This document shows, one piece after another, positions 34,320 to 42,925 of a stretch of DNA of 64,000 nucleotides. Numbering within the stretch: position 1 is the stretch's first letter; each line of letters starts with the position of its first letter. The notes under the pieces were generated by a model, which had not been told where the DNA came from, did no database searches, and saw only the letters and a list, made by a program, of their open reading frames with translations. Where the stretch lies: positions 282,563 through 346,562 of the forward strand of contig NZ_HE610960.1 of the NCBI RefSeq assembly GCF_000285515.1, given 5' to 3'. The DNA is from Paenibacillus senegalensis JC66 (GTDB taxonomy: Bacteria > Bacillota > Bacilli > Paenibacillales > NBRC-103111). The translations under genes were made by a program, and so were the position numbers.

Positions 34320-35000
34320 AATCTGTAAAAAACGCACTATTTCTGTGAAAATAAAACTCCCCGCATGATGAGCAATCTCGGGTAATCGTACCCGCGTCAT
34401 GAGCAATCTCGGGTAATTTAGCTCAATAGTTGAGTCCCTCAATCACATAACTTGTACGAAATTTCGTATGAAACACCGGCTGCACGCCCTTAGTAGCTTA
34501 AAGCCCTACATTTGTACGATTTGTCATACAAATCTCGGGTAATCGCCCTTCAATCCCCTGCATTTGTACGATTTGTCATACAAATCTTGGGTAATTGCCC
34601 TTCAATCCCCTGTATTTGTACGACGTTTCATACAAATCTTCGGTATTCGCACTTCAACCGCATGCATTTGTACGACATTTCGTACAAAATGCAGGAAATA
34701 AGTCCGCGAACCCCGCCAACCTTGCTATTTTCATGCTGGAGTTGTGCCAGAACTGGAGAAGACATGACTGTTTTCATACAAATCTCCGGTATTCGCACTC
34801 CAACCCCATGAATTTGTACGACATTTCGTACAAATCCCCCATGGCCTGTCGGCCATCGCCCGCGCAGCCCTCAAACCCCGCCACCTCGACTATTTTCATG
34901 CTGGAGTTGTGCCAGAACTGGAGAAGACTTGACTGTTTTCATACAAATCTCGGGTAATCGCACTCCAACCGCATGCATTTGTGCTAATGCTGGTACTACA
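34320..35000 (+). repeat. Dispersed 52-bp hairpin-array element, copy 3 (longest)
   Basis: Head with two copies of GAGCAATCTCGGGTAAT and ACGAAATTTCGTATGAAACA, then units at 34509, 34561, 34613 and 34665 in the usual order. Two further partial units (34769-34835 and 34937-34985) alternate with two copies of the tail (ATTTTCATGCTGGAGTTGTG followed by CCAGAACTGGAGAAGA). The tail-unit duplication is unique to this copy. The gap 34243-35072 holds no supported gene. Confidence 0.9.
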
Positions 35001-35072
35001 AAGTACTACAAAAATAGGCCGGGAGGAAGTTAATCATGTCTTTAAAGCGAGTAAGCTTGTAGGTCCAGCTTG

Positions 35073-35846
35073 TTATTTGTTGCGAATAAAAGCTTGAATG
35101 GCCTCGTTAACCGCCGCCGGGTTATCCAGATTTGTAGCATGATGTGCGTTCGGAATCACCTTCAATTCAGCATCGGCAATCTGCTTGCGCATATGCTCCT
35201 GCTGATAGTTAGTCATTGTGTCCTGGTCACCAATTAACAGCAATGTGGGACATTTGACCCTGTGCAAATCATGCTTGCTTTCCATCCGCGTTACTGCCGA
35301 CCATATTCTAATCAAATTGTCATGCGGAATCATGGAAAATGCCTTGAAAATGTAGGCATAATTGGCCGGGTTGTTTTTGGAGAGCATCTTAGCCTGAAGG
35401 GACGCACTGGTCTTAACAGGCAGCCACCGGCTGCTGAAACGGTTGATTGGCACAAACAGTCTCTCATACCAATTAAAGCTGTTGCTGCAAGGGGTACCAA
35501 TCAGAACAAGACGGCTCACCTTATCCGGATACCGGATCGCAGTTTGCAAAGAAATATGCCCTCCCATCGAGAGCCCGACGAGATTGGCCTTTGGCAGCCG
35601 CAGGTGATCCATCAAAGCCGCCAAATCCCGGCTGAAATCTTCGGAATCTACCTTACCCTCCGGTAAAGTAGAGTGTCCATGTCCTCTGACATCCCAGGTA
35701 ACCACCTGATACTTGTCTTGAAAGCAGGCAACTTGTTCCTCCCACTGCCTATGATTCCAGGAGGCACCATGTGTGAAAATGATCGGTTCGCCTTCCCCAG
35801 ACACCTCATAGTACAGCTTAGTCCCGTTACTCGTAAAATAAGCCAT
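35073..35846 (-). CDS. Alpha/beta-fold hydrolase
   Basis: 257 residues. Nucleophile elbow GLSMGG (Ser about 93), acid GDQD and catalytic His in NAHHATN form the triad; THGASWNHRQWE carries the oxyanion-hole HGxxW and DVRGHGHS the usual strand-loop. Resembles lactonase/esterase or MhpC-type hydrolases. Substrate unknown. AGGAG precedes the ATG. Confidence 0.88.
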   Translation of the reverse strand: MAYFTSNGTKLYYEVSGEGEPIIFTHGASWNHRQWEEQVACFQDKYQVVTWDVRGHGHSTLPEGKVDSEDFSRDLAALMDHLRLPKANLVGLSMGGHISLQTAIRYPDKVSRLVLIGTPCSNSFNWYERLFVPINRFSSRWLPVKTSASLQAKMLSKNNPANYAYIFKAFSMIPHDNLIRIWSAVTRMESKHDLHRVKCPTLLLIGDQDTMTNYQQEHMRKQIADAELKVIPNAHHATNLDNPAAVNEAIQAFIRNK

Positions 35847-35971
35847 TGCAATTCTCCTATATTTGCATTTGCAGCTTTTTATTGAACAAGGATTGTAATA
35901 AGCAGAACGATTTCTCGAGCGGATCGTGAGCTGGTCACAGTTTGTGATTATTATGTCAGAAAAAAATTAGA

Positions 35972-36001
35972 TTGACAATTGAAAATGTCCATGTTTAAAA
36001 T
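35972..36001 (+). promoter_or_regulatory. Promoter of the BtuCDF-like/ferrochelatase operon
   Basis: TTGACA (35972-35977), 18-base spacer, TAAAAT (35996-36001), 86 bases before the permease start. I find no cobalamin riboswitch and no Fur box between 35870 and 36087. Confidence 0.55.
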
Positions 36002-36087
36002 AACTTTAGCCTAAATTTTGCATTAGGTAAACATTTTTTGTTATATGACAAATTTGTGCCCTGATACACAAATCCAGGAGGGAAGCT

Positions 36088-37191
36088 GTGCTTGAGAAAA
36101 CAAAAAATAGATGGACAGAGCCATCTACGACGAACAGCAAGTTAACACCCGCACCGAATTATGCCATGTATAAAAAATCTATCATCATCCTCGGTCTGCT
36201 GGCGGTGACCTTACTAGGCGTCATCATTCTCGCTTGTTCCCTTGGCCCCGTTAATATTCCCTTTAGGCAAACGATGATGATTTTCCTTGAGTTCTTACAC
36301 ATCCCCTCCGCAGCATCATTCAGCGAACGGGATTACACGGTGATTACCGAAATCAGGCTGCCGAGAGTTATGGTAGGGGCGATGGTCGGGGCCGCCTTGG
36401 GCATTTCCGGCGCCGTTATGCAGGGCTTGTTCCGCAACCCGCTGGTAGAGCCCGGCTATATAGGGGTTTCCAGCGGCGCCGCGGTCGGGGCGGTTCTGGC
36501 GATTTTTTGGGGCTGGACCCAAATCAGCAAATGGTTATTGCCGGCTTCTGCTTTTATTGGCGCCTGGGTATCGATTTTCGTCATTCTGTTCATCTGGAAG
36601 GCTAGTAAACGAAATGCCATCTCTACCCTGCTGCTAATCGGGCTGGGTATGAATCTATTTTTATCAGCTGTGATCAGTGTATTTGTCGCCAGTGCTCCCA
36701 GCGAACAAGAATTGCGAAGCATCGTGTTCTGGCTTCAAGGAGGGCTGGAGGCCCGCACCTGGCAGCATGTTCAGTTAATCAGCCCGTTTATTCTGGGAGC
36801 TATCCTGCTTGTCATCCTTTTTGCAAGAGAGCTTAATATGATGCTGCTCGGCGATGAGCAAGCCAAAAGCTCCGGGGTTCATGTCCGCCGAACCCGGTAT
36901 TTCCTGTTAGGCGCTGCAGCGCTCATGATCGGCGTAGGCGTGGCGGTTAGCGGCACTATCGGATTTGTCGGACTGATTATCCCCCATGTCATCCGCCTGC
37001 TTGCGGGTCCCGACCACCGCCTGCTCCTCCCTGCCAGTGCCTTGGGCGGAGCGATTTTTCTGGTGCTGGCTGATATCGTCTCACGAATGATGCTGAATCC
37101 GGTCAGCTTGCAGGTCGGTGTGGTGTGCGCCTTGATTGGCGCCCCTGTGTTTTTGCTTTTAACCGTTAAATCCCGAAGGGGGAGTATGTAA
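36088..37191 (+). CDS. FecCD/BtuC-family ABC transporter permease
   Basis: 367 residues, GTG start with AGGAGGG 5 bases upstream. About nine to ten membrane helices. RLPRVMVGAMVGAALGISGA, QGLFRNPLVEPGYIGVSSGA and TIGFVGLIIPHVIRLLAGPD are signature segments of iron/B12 importer permeases. First gene of a four-gene unit with ATPase, binding protein and ferrochelatase. Resembles the YvrB (BtuC-like) group. Substrate (cobalamin, haem-like or siderophore) not determinable from the permease. Confidence 0.9.
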   Translation: MLEKTKNRWTEPSTTNSKLTPAPNYAMYKKSIIILGLLAVTLLGVIILACSLGPVNIPFRQTMMIFLEFLHIPSAASFSERDYTVITEIRLPRVMVGAMVGAALGISGAVMQGLFRNPLVEPGYIGVSSGAAVGAVLAIFWGWTQISKWLLPASAFIGAWVSIFVILFIWKASKRNAISTLLLIGLGMNLFLSAVISVFVASAPSEQELRSIVFWLQGGLEARTWQHVQLISPFILGAILLVILFARELNMMLLGDEQAKSSGVHVRRTRYFLLGAAALMIGVGVAVSGTIGFVGLIIPHVIRLLAGPDHRLLLPASALGGAIFLVLADIVSRMMLNPVSLQVGVVCALIGAPVFLLLTVKSRRGSM

Positions 37192-38454
37192 GTGCATCAG
37201 CTAAATGTCAATCATATAGGCGTGAGCCTTGCCGGACATCCTATTCTTCAATCGATATCCTTTGCGGCCCGGAGCGGGGAGCTGATCGGTCTGATCGGAC
37301 CAAACGGCTCCGGCAAATCGACACTGCTGCGCACCCTCGCCGGACTGCAGCCCTATCAGCAGGGGGAAATTAAGCTTAATCAAAGCAAATTGCCGGCTTT
37401 CCGTCCGCGGGAGCTGGCCCGAATCATCGGTTATGTGCCGCAGGATACCTCGCTTGGATTTGATTTTTCGGTGCGTGACATCGTATTGATGGGCAGGCAT
37501 GCGCATATTCCCCGGTTCGGCTTGGAAAGCCCGCGGGATTTGGAGATTGTTCAGGAAGCTCTGGAGCGGACAGCTATCGCTGATCTCGCTGACCGCTTGG
37601 TTACCAGCCTTTCCGGAGGACAGCGCCAGATGGCCTTTATCGCTAAGGCGCTTGCACAAGAGCCGGGCATTCTGCTCTTTGACGAGCCTGTTTCGGCATT
37701 GGATATTAACCGGCAGCTCCAGGTGCTGGAATTGATTCGCGAGCTCGCGAACGAAGGGATTCTGGCGATTGCCGCTTTGCATGATTTGAATCTGGCAGCC
37801 CGCTTCTGCGATCGTCTGATCCTTATCCAGGACGGGCAGCTGCAATCAAACGGCGCGCCTGATGAAGTGTTGAACCCGCACACTCTGCTGTCCAGCTATC
37901 AGGTGCTGTCCGCTGTGCGTCATGACGAAATGGTCGATGCGGCAGCCGTTACGGCTCTTGGGTACAAGGAGGCCGGCCAATCCTATGAGACGGATGCGGA
38001 GCCGCGGCCTTCGGTGTATGTAGTTGGCGGTGCGGGCAGCGCTTCGGGGCTGTTGGCCCTGCTGCACCGGCTCAACTGCAAGGTCACCGCAGGCCCTATG
38101 GAAGCCCACGATCCGGATGCGCGCCTGGCTCGGGACCTGGGGATGAAGGTCATTATTTCTCCATCCTTCTGCAAAATTTCTCCCGGGCTTCTGCACCAAT
38201 GTCAGAAGGAACAGCTGGCTGCGGATTTGGTTATTGCCGCTCCCGTACCGATGGGGGACAACAACCAGGAGTTGCGGAGTGTTTTATCTACAACAAATGT
38301 GCTAACATGGCTGCCTGACCGCGAGCCCGGAACAGCTGGCACACCCTTGCTGACCGATTATTTGAACAGCAGCAGCATTGTAAATAAAGAAAACCTGACT
38401 ACAATCATTCAGCAAAAAAAGGAGGAAATTGCCCGTGAAACGGTCCATTCCTGA
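37192..38454 (+). CDS. FecE/BtuD-like ABC ATPase with extra C-terminal domain
   Basis: 420 residues, against about 260 for typical members. Walker A GPNGSGKS at 36-43, signature LSGGQRQ at 140-146, Walker B LLFDEP to 166 and switch His 197. Residues about 270-395 form an added domain beginning VYVVGGAGSASGLLALLHRL, a glycine-rich nucleotide-binding-like fold. B. subtilis YvrA has a similar extension. GTG start 37192 directly follows the permease stop. Its 3' end overlaps the binding-protein gene by 20 bases. Confidence 0.9.
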   Translation: MHQLNVNHIGVSLAGHPILQSISFAARSGELIGLIGPNGSGKSTLLRTLAGLQPYQQGEIKLNQSKLPAFRPRELARIIGYVPQDTSLGFDFSVRDIVLMGRHAHIPRFGLESPRDLEIVQEALERTAIADLADRLVTSLSGGQRQMAFIAKALAQEPGILLFDEPVSALDINRQLQVLELIRELANEGILAIAALHDLNLAARFCDRLILIQDGQLQSNGAPDEVLNPHTLLSSYQVLSAVRHDEMVDAAAVTALGYKEAGQSYETDAEPRPSVYVVGGAGSASGLLALLHRLNCKVTAGPMEAHDPDARLARDLGMKVIISPSFCKISPGLLHQCQKEQLAADLVIAAPVPMGDNNQELRSVLSTTNVLTWLPDREPGTAGTPLLTDYLNSSSIVNKENLTTIIQQKKEEIARETVHS

Positions 38455-39496
38455 TTCGATTCCCTTTATCCCGCTAGTACTCTCTCTTTTGTTGATTCTG
38501 TTATTTGCCGCCAGCTGCGCATCCGCTGAAGGCCCTGCCGCCCCGGATTCGAGCCTCGACTCGATCTCCCCTTCCCCGGCGGCTAATTCTCCGGAGATGC
38601 AAAAAGAAGATGAAGAGGAGACCGGACAGCCATTTCCCCGTACCGTCAAGCTCTATGAGCAAGAAGTCTTAATCGAAGAAAAGCCGCAAAGCATAGCGGC
38701 TCTCTCCCTCGATGTTTCGGAAATTGTATTAAGCCTGGTAGAACCGGAGCGGATAGCTGCCGTATCCCGAAGCACCGAAAACGACTATTTATCCCATCAT
38801 AGCGAGCAAGCCCGGGAAGTCAAAACCAAAGTAGTGGGGGCCAAGATTGATCCCGAGCAGGTGCTCTCCTTCGATACCGACCTCGTGCTCATCACCCTGA
38901 CCCATGGAGCGGAACAGGATGCTACTGAAATGCTGCAGTCTGCCGGTATTCCCTTGGCCTCCTTTGAGCGTTGGCATACGATTGAATTGTTAAAACAAAA
39001 CATCGGGCTGATTGGCCAGTTGGTCGGAGAAGAAAATAAGGCACAAAGCCTGATTGAGCAGATCGATGAAGAGATAAGCAACGTTCAGGCCGCAGTGGAA
39101 ACATTCAAAGAAAAGCCAAGCGTTCTGGTCATATCCCAGGTTTCCTCCAATTCCGGCCCTTATGTTCTGGGTCCTACCAGCATCGCTTATGATATTGTCA
39201 AGCACGCGGGTGGCACTCCGGGGTCGGATTTGTTAAACCTGGACCGCACCGCCTCCGTATCTATCGAGCATTTGATAGAGGCCGACCCGGATTATATTAT
39301 TCTTGCCGAATGGGGAACGGCCAGTGATGAGTTTAGTGAATTGATAGCTTCACCAGGCTTCCAGACGCTTCGGGCAGTCGCTACAGATCAGGTTAAGACG
39401 ATGAAAGCCAGGGATTTGATGATTTCCAATCCGTATGCTGTGCTGCATGGTATGAAAGAAATCAGTGAATGGCTTCATCCGGACAAATTTCAATGA
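38435..39496 (+). CDS. BtuF/FecB-like substrate-binding lipoprotein
   Basis: 353 residues from GTG 38435, with GGAGG 9 bases upstream. Lipoprotein signal peptide with lipobox FAASC at about 23-27, then a Ser/Pro/Glu-rich linker and a TroA-type binding domain (KPQSIAALSLDVSEIVLSL; TDLVLITLTHGAEQD; YVLGPTSIAYDIVKHAGG). Membrane-tethered outside the cell, it delivers the ligand to the adjacent permease. Confidence 0.88.
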   Translation: MKRSIPDSIPFIPLVLSLLLILLFAASCASAEGPAAPDSSLDSISPSPAANSPEMQKEDEEETGQPFPRTVKLYEQEVLIEEKPQSIAALSLDVSEIVLSLVEPERIAAVSRSTENDYLSHHSEQAREVKTKVVGAKIDPEQVLSFDTDLVLITLTHGAEQDATEMLQSAGIPLASFERWHTIELLKQNIGLIGQLVGEENKAQSLIEQIDEEISNVQAAVETFKEKPSVLVISQVSSNSGPYVLGPTSIAYDIVKHAGGTPGSDLLNLDRTASVSIEHLIEADPDYIILAEWGTASDEFSELIASPGFQTLRAVATDQVKTMKARDLMISNPYAVLHGMKEISEWLHPDKFQ

Positions 39497-39519
39497 ATGA
39501 CAAGGAAAGAGGGACTGAT

Positions 39520-40446
39520 ATGATCGGCATCATCATATTTGCCTACGGAGCACCTAACTCTGTGGATGATCTGGAAAGCTACTATACCCATATCCGTTAT
39601 GGAAAAAAACCGACTGCGGAACAATTAGAAGCGGCCAGGCAGCGGTTTGCCCGAACAGGCACGGCCGATTTGCTTGGAGCTGTGACGCAAAGGCAGGCAC
39701 AAGCCCTGGAGCTGCTGCTGAAACCATACTTCACGGAGCCGCTTAGGGTTTATACCGCATTCAAGCATACCCCGCCATTCGCCCAGGATACAGTATCCCG
39801 CATGGTAGAGGAAGGCGTCACCCGCATTCTGACACTGCCCATCAGTCCTTTGTACTCCAAAACCGGTGCCGGACAATATCAGCGTAAAGTACACAAAGCT
39901 TTGACCCGACAGTGCCAGGGGGAACCCATTGCGGTTATTGATGTGGATAAATGGCATAATCATCCCGCTTTTGTAAGGGTGATGAGCAAACGGGTGAATA
40001 CCGCTGTACAGTGGTTATCCGAGCAAGCACGGCTGCAAAGCGTGGTCATCTTCACCGCCCACAGCCAGCCTGGTGCAGCAGAGTCCCATGAGCGGTATCA
40101 TTCCGAATTTGCTGAGCTGGCTCAGTTAATTGCGCAGGCGCTAGGACTCAGCCGCTGGACTACAGCATACCGCAGCGCCGGCGCCAAAGCCGAGCTGTGG
40201 TCGGGCCCCGATGTTAAAGAGGTTATCCAGACCGCAGCGGCAAACGGAATTCGCGGGATTGTCACCTGTGATCTATTGTCCGTCACAGCTAATATCGAAG
40301 CCCTGTTCGATATGGGCTTCGATTGCCAGGAGTTGTGTCAGAAATTGAATTTGGAATTCGTAAGAACAGAGTTTTTGAATGATTCTTTTGATTTTATGAA
40401 CGCGCTCGCTGCTATTGTAAGAGAAAGACTGCAGCAGAGCGTATAG
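39520..40446 (+). CDS. hemH: Ferrochelatase (coproporphyrin type)
   Basis: 308 residues from ATG 39520 (AGAGGG upstream), matching B. subtilis HemH (310). FAYGAP carries the Tyr equivalent to Tyr13 (Y9 here). H181 in TAHSQPG and E260 in TANIEALFDMG align with the metal-binding His183 and Glu264. Inserts Fe2+ into coproporphyrin III (or protoporphyrin). Unusually it closes an ABC importer operon and no other hem genes are present; TAHSQPG deviates from the common SAHSLP. It could be a paralogue that metallates imported tetrapyrrole. Confidence 0.85.
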   Translation: MIGIIIFAYGAPNSVDDLESYYTHIRYGKKPTAEQLEAARQRFARTGTADLLGAVTQRQAQALELLLKPYFTEPLRVYTAFKHTPPFAQDTVSRMVEEGVTRILTLPISPLYSKTGAGQYQRKVHKALTRQCQGEPIAVIDVDKWHNHPAFVRVMSKRVNTAVQWLSEQARLQSVVIFTAHSQPGAAESHERYHSEFAELAQLIAQALGLSRWTTAYRSAGAKAELWSGPDVKEVIQTAAANGIRGIVTCDLLSVTANIEALFDMGFDCQELCQKLNLEFVRTEFLNDSFDFMNALAAIVRERLQQSV

Positions 40447-40631
40447 TCAGAATCTGCGGTGAGGGGGTCATAGAGGACAGCATGCTGCCGCAGGCCAGGA
40501 TAAGGCCGGGCCAGGTCAAGGCCGGGCCAGGGATTAGCTGAAGAATGCGATTGTCCGACACACCCGGCAATAACGGCTCGGCTCCAGGCCCGCTAGCCGT
40601 CTGGCGGCCCCGGAGTCCTCAGAATCTGACC

Positions 40632-41039
40632 TCATGAACCCGCTTGCCGCTTGGAGGGGTCGGCTTTTTTGTGCAGAAGTCCTGCAAAAGACGCCCTGTA
40701 CACCCACAGCAAAAAAACAGTCAGAACCGTGACAAGAACAGCCAATGGCAGAAGCCCAGGGTCGACAAAAAGATGAAAGGCGAGTATGTTGGCTGCCAGC
40801 GGCACCAATGCGAGCAAGGATAGCGGCACGAAGCGCCGGAGCAGAAGCAATAGCCCGCACACCGTTTCAACCGATTTTACTATGGCCAGCAAGTAACCAT
40901 CCCCGAGAAATTCTGTCGCTTCAGCGCTGGTAGGCATAATGGGATCCAGCTGAACTACCACCAGGAAACCATTCAACCCGGCACCCAAGAAAACAATCCC
41001 CAATACAATTTCCGCCAAGCGTACAACCACCCTACTCAA
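40632..41039 (-). CDS. DoxX-like membrane protein
   Basis: 135 residues from TTG 41039, chosen because GGGAGAGGAG lies 9 bases upstream; a longer frame to 41189 would translate the operator repeats. Four membrane helices. LAEIVLGIVFLGAGLNGFL and SVETVCGLLLLLRRFVPLSL match DoxX/DUF417-type proteins. Function unknown; some DoxX proteins take part in redox or thiosulfate metabolism. Divergent from the TetR gene across a tandem operator array, so it is its likely target. Confidence 0.75.
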   Translation of the reverse strand: MSRVVVRLAEIVLGIVFLGAGLNGFLVVVQLDPIMPTSAEATEFLGDGYLLAIVKSVETVCGLLLLLRRFVPLSLLALVPLAANILAFHLFVDPGLLPLAVLVTVLTVFLLWVYRASFAGLLHKKADPSKRQAGS

Positions 41040-41061
41040 TACAACCAGCTCCTCTCCCTTT

Positions 41062-41300
41062 TTGACCACATGGTCAATATATGCCATATTGTACACAGCA
41101 TTGACCACATGGTCAACATATGCTATTTTGTATACAGTACCGACCACACGGTCAACAAACCATGCCCCATTGTGCATAGCATTGACCATCTAGTGGACAA
41201 TATCCTATTGTGCATAGCATTGACTATCTAGCAGACAATGTTCTATTGTACATAGCATTGGCCATCTAGCAGACAATGTTCTATTGTATATAGCATTGGC
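41062..41300. repeat. Seven-unit tandem operator/promoter array between DoxX and TetR genes
   Basis: Units begin at 41062, 41101, 41140, 41182, 41220, 41258 and 41296, a 38 to 42-base period. Units 1 and 2 contain the perfect inverted repeat TTGACCACATGGTCAA. Unit 3 is CCGACCACACGGTCAA. Units 4 to 6 are TTGACCATCTAGTGGACAA and variants. The linker ATTGTNCATAGCA is conserved. In the plus direction most units pair TTGACC-like and TATTGT hexamers 17 to 19 bases apart, so each may act as a promoter overlapped by an operator. Confidence 0.9.
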
Positions 41301-41341
41301 CATTGGGTGAGCCAGGGGAATGTGAAAGGTTTGAGGGACGA

Positions 41342-41974
41342 ATGCAATCAATTTGGGAGAACGAAACGGATCCGAAAAAAAGAGAGATTGTGAAAGCAGC
41401 CTTAGAGGAATTTGCCGTAAAGAGATACGAATTGGCATCCACCAATCGGGTGATTCAGCAAGCAGGCGTTTCCAAAGGGCTTTTATTTCATCATTTTGGC
41501 AATAAAAAACAGCTATTTCTTTCCATCGCCGATCAGTGCATCGAATATTTTTTCTGGTACATAAAACAGGCATCCGCTTCATTCAGCCGTGATCCGTTGG
41601 AACGTTTGCGCGACCTCCATACCGCCAAAATGAACTTATTTGTTCAGCAGCCCTATATCTACCAGTTATCCGTCTATGCTTTTGTCGAACGCTGCAAGGA
41701 AATCCAAGCAGACATTCAAGCTATTGAAGATCAATTTCAACAAAGATACCTTGCCCTGTATCTTGAGAACCTCGATGTTGGCCAGATACGCGAGACCATC
41801 CCCCGGGAGCAGGCGCTGCGGCTTTTGCTTGAATCAGTAGAAGCGATCACAAGAAATATCGTGCAAAAACATAAATTCAGCGCAGATAAAGGCCTGGCTT
41901 TCCTCGGGACGCTGAATAACGAGTTGGATGCTTTGATCGGTTTGGTGAAGCATGGCTTGTATAAAGTGGACTAG
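41342..41974 (+). CDS. TetR/AcrR-family transcriptional regulator
   Basis: 210 residues from ATG 41342 (GAGGG 5 bases upstream); a TTG at 41303 lies within the operator array and is less likely. N-terminal TetR HTH (about 12-60): IVKAALEEFAVKRYELASTN, VSKGLLFHHFGNKKQLFLSI. The C-terminal ligand domain is all-helical. Probably represses itself and the divergent DoxX gene through the tandem palindromes. Confidence 0.92.
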   Translation: MQSIWENETDPKKREIVKAALEEFAVKRYELASTNRVIQQAGVSKGLLFHHFGNKKQLFLSIADQCIEYFFWYIKQASASFSRDPLERLRDLHTAKMNLFVQQPYIYQLSVYAFVERCKEIQADIQAIEDQFQQRYLALYLENLDVGQIRETIPREQALRLLLESVEAITRNIVQKHKFSADKGLAFLGTLNNELDALIGLVKHGLYKVD

Positions 41975-42169
41975 GCGGCCCTTTCGTATAGCAAGTGCTT
42001 TTCCCGCGCACCTAACATCATGCTCGATCTTTTCCCGCTTTTATCTAAAAGGGTGGTGAAAAAAGCTATGCGAGCTCTGCCACGGGTCCATTGAATTCCT
42101 TTGAACGATTTATCATAATTTATCATACTAAATAAAGGATTTTGAGAGCATTTTGGATGAGAATGTACG

Positions 42170-42600
42170 ATTCATCATGCAAATTCCAGTACCTCAATCA
42201 CATGATCTGGAGCTTGTACGATATTTCGTCTAGAACACTGGCTGCACGCCCTTAATAGCTTAAACCCCGGCATTTGTACGATTTGTCATACAAATTTCGG
42301 TAATCGCACCTCAATCACGTGCATTTGTACGATTTGTCATACAAATCTTGGGTAATTGCCCTTCAATCCCCTGTATTTGTACGACGTTTCATACAAATCT
42401 CCGATATTCGCCCTTCAACTCCATGAATTTGTACGACATTTCGTACAAAACGCAAGCAATAAGCCAGCGCAGTCCTCGAACCCCGCGAGCCCCGCCAACC
42501 TTGGCTAGTTTCATGCTGAAGTTCTGGCTGAGATTTAAATGGCATGACTGTTTTCATATATGACTGTTTTCATATAAATGAAAGTACGCTGGATTTGCAG
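42170..42600 (+). repeat. Dispersed 52-bp hairpin-array element, copy 4
   Basis: Head ACGATATTTCGTC...ACTGGCTGCACGCCCTTAAT, then units at 42271, 42322, 42374 and 42425 in the conserved order, then the tail CCGCCAACCTTGGCTAGTTT and AATGGCATGACTGTTTTCAT. A further segment at 42730-42770 (AACAGCGATCGGAAGCCCCC) matches 602-640 beside copy 1. The gap 41975-42925 contains no supported gene. Confidence 0.9.
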
Positions 42601-42824
42601 GTCGCAGCGCGCAGCGCTGCAGACGGCTTTTGTACTGATTGTCGGGCGCTGTCTGGGCTTTTCGTTCGCAAGCAATATAATCCTGCATCGTTAAAATATC
42701 GTCTCGCGACAAGCGTATTTCGGGAGCATATGCTAACAGCGATCGGAAGCCCCCTCATTCCCCGCAGCGGCATCTCTGATGGAAGTCAAGCACTGATTTT
42801 TAGATTGAGCCTTTTTCACATATG

Positions 42825-42867
42825 AAAAAAGCAAGTTCCAGAAGAAGCAACATTCTCTGAAACTTGC
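42825..42867 (-). terminator. Intrinsic terminator after the acyl-CoA dehydrogenase-like gene
   Basis: On the minus strand GCAAGTTTCAGA pairs with TCTGGAACTTGC (one mismatch), followed by TTTTTT. A second partial copy of GCAAGTTTCAGAGCA lies just upstream of it in the transcript. Confidence 0.85.
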
Positions 42868-42925
42868 AAATCTTGCTCTGAAACTTGCAAATCCTGCTCT
42901 AAAAAAATGAGTTATACAATAATTT

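Noticed and set aside
34512-34957. Open frames of about 100 codons reading MYDLSYKSRV... within the hairpin arrays
   Set aside because: They are translations of the tandem repeat, occur in different frames in each copy, have no ribosome binding sites and shift where units differ.
35870-36087. Cobalamin riboswitch expected before a BtuCDF-like operon
   Set aside because: No B12-box or other conserved cobalamin aptamer block could be found; only a plain promoter is seen.
41040-41189. N-terminal extension of the DoxX-like protein to 185 residues
   Set aside because: The extra 50 codons translate the tandem operators (repeated DHVV segments). The TTG at 41039 has a strong ribosome binding site and gives the normal family length.
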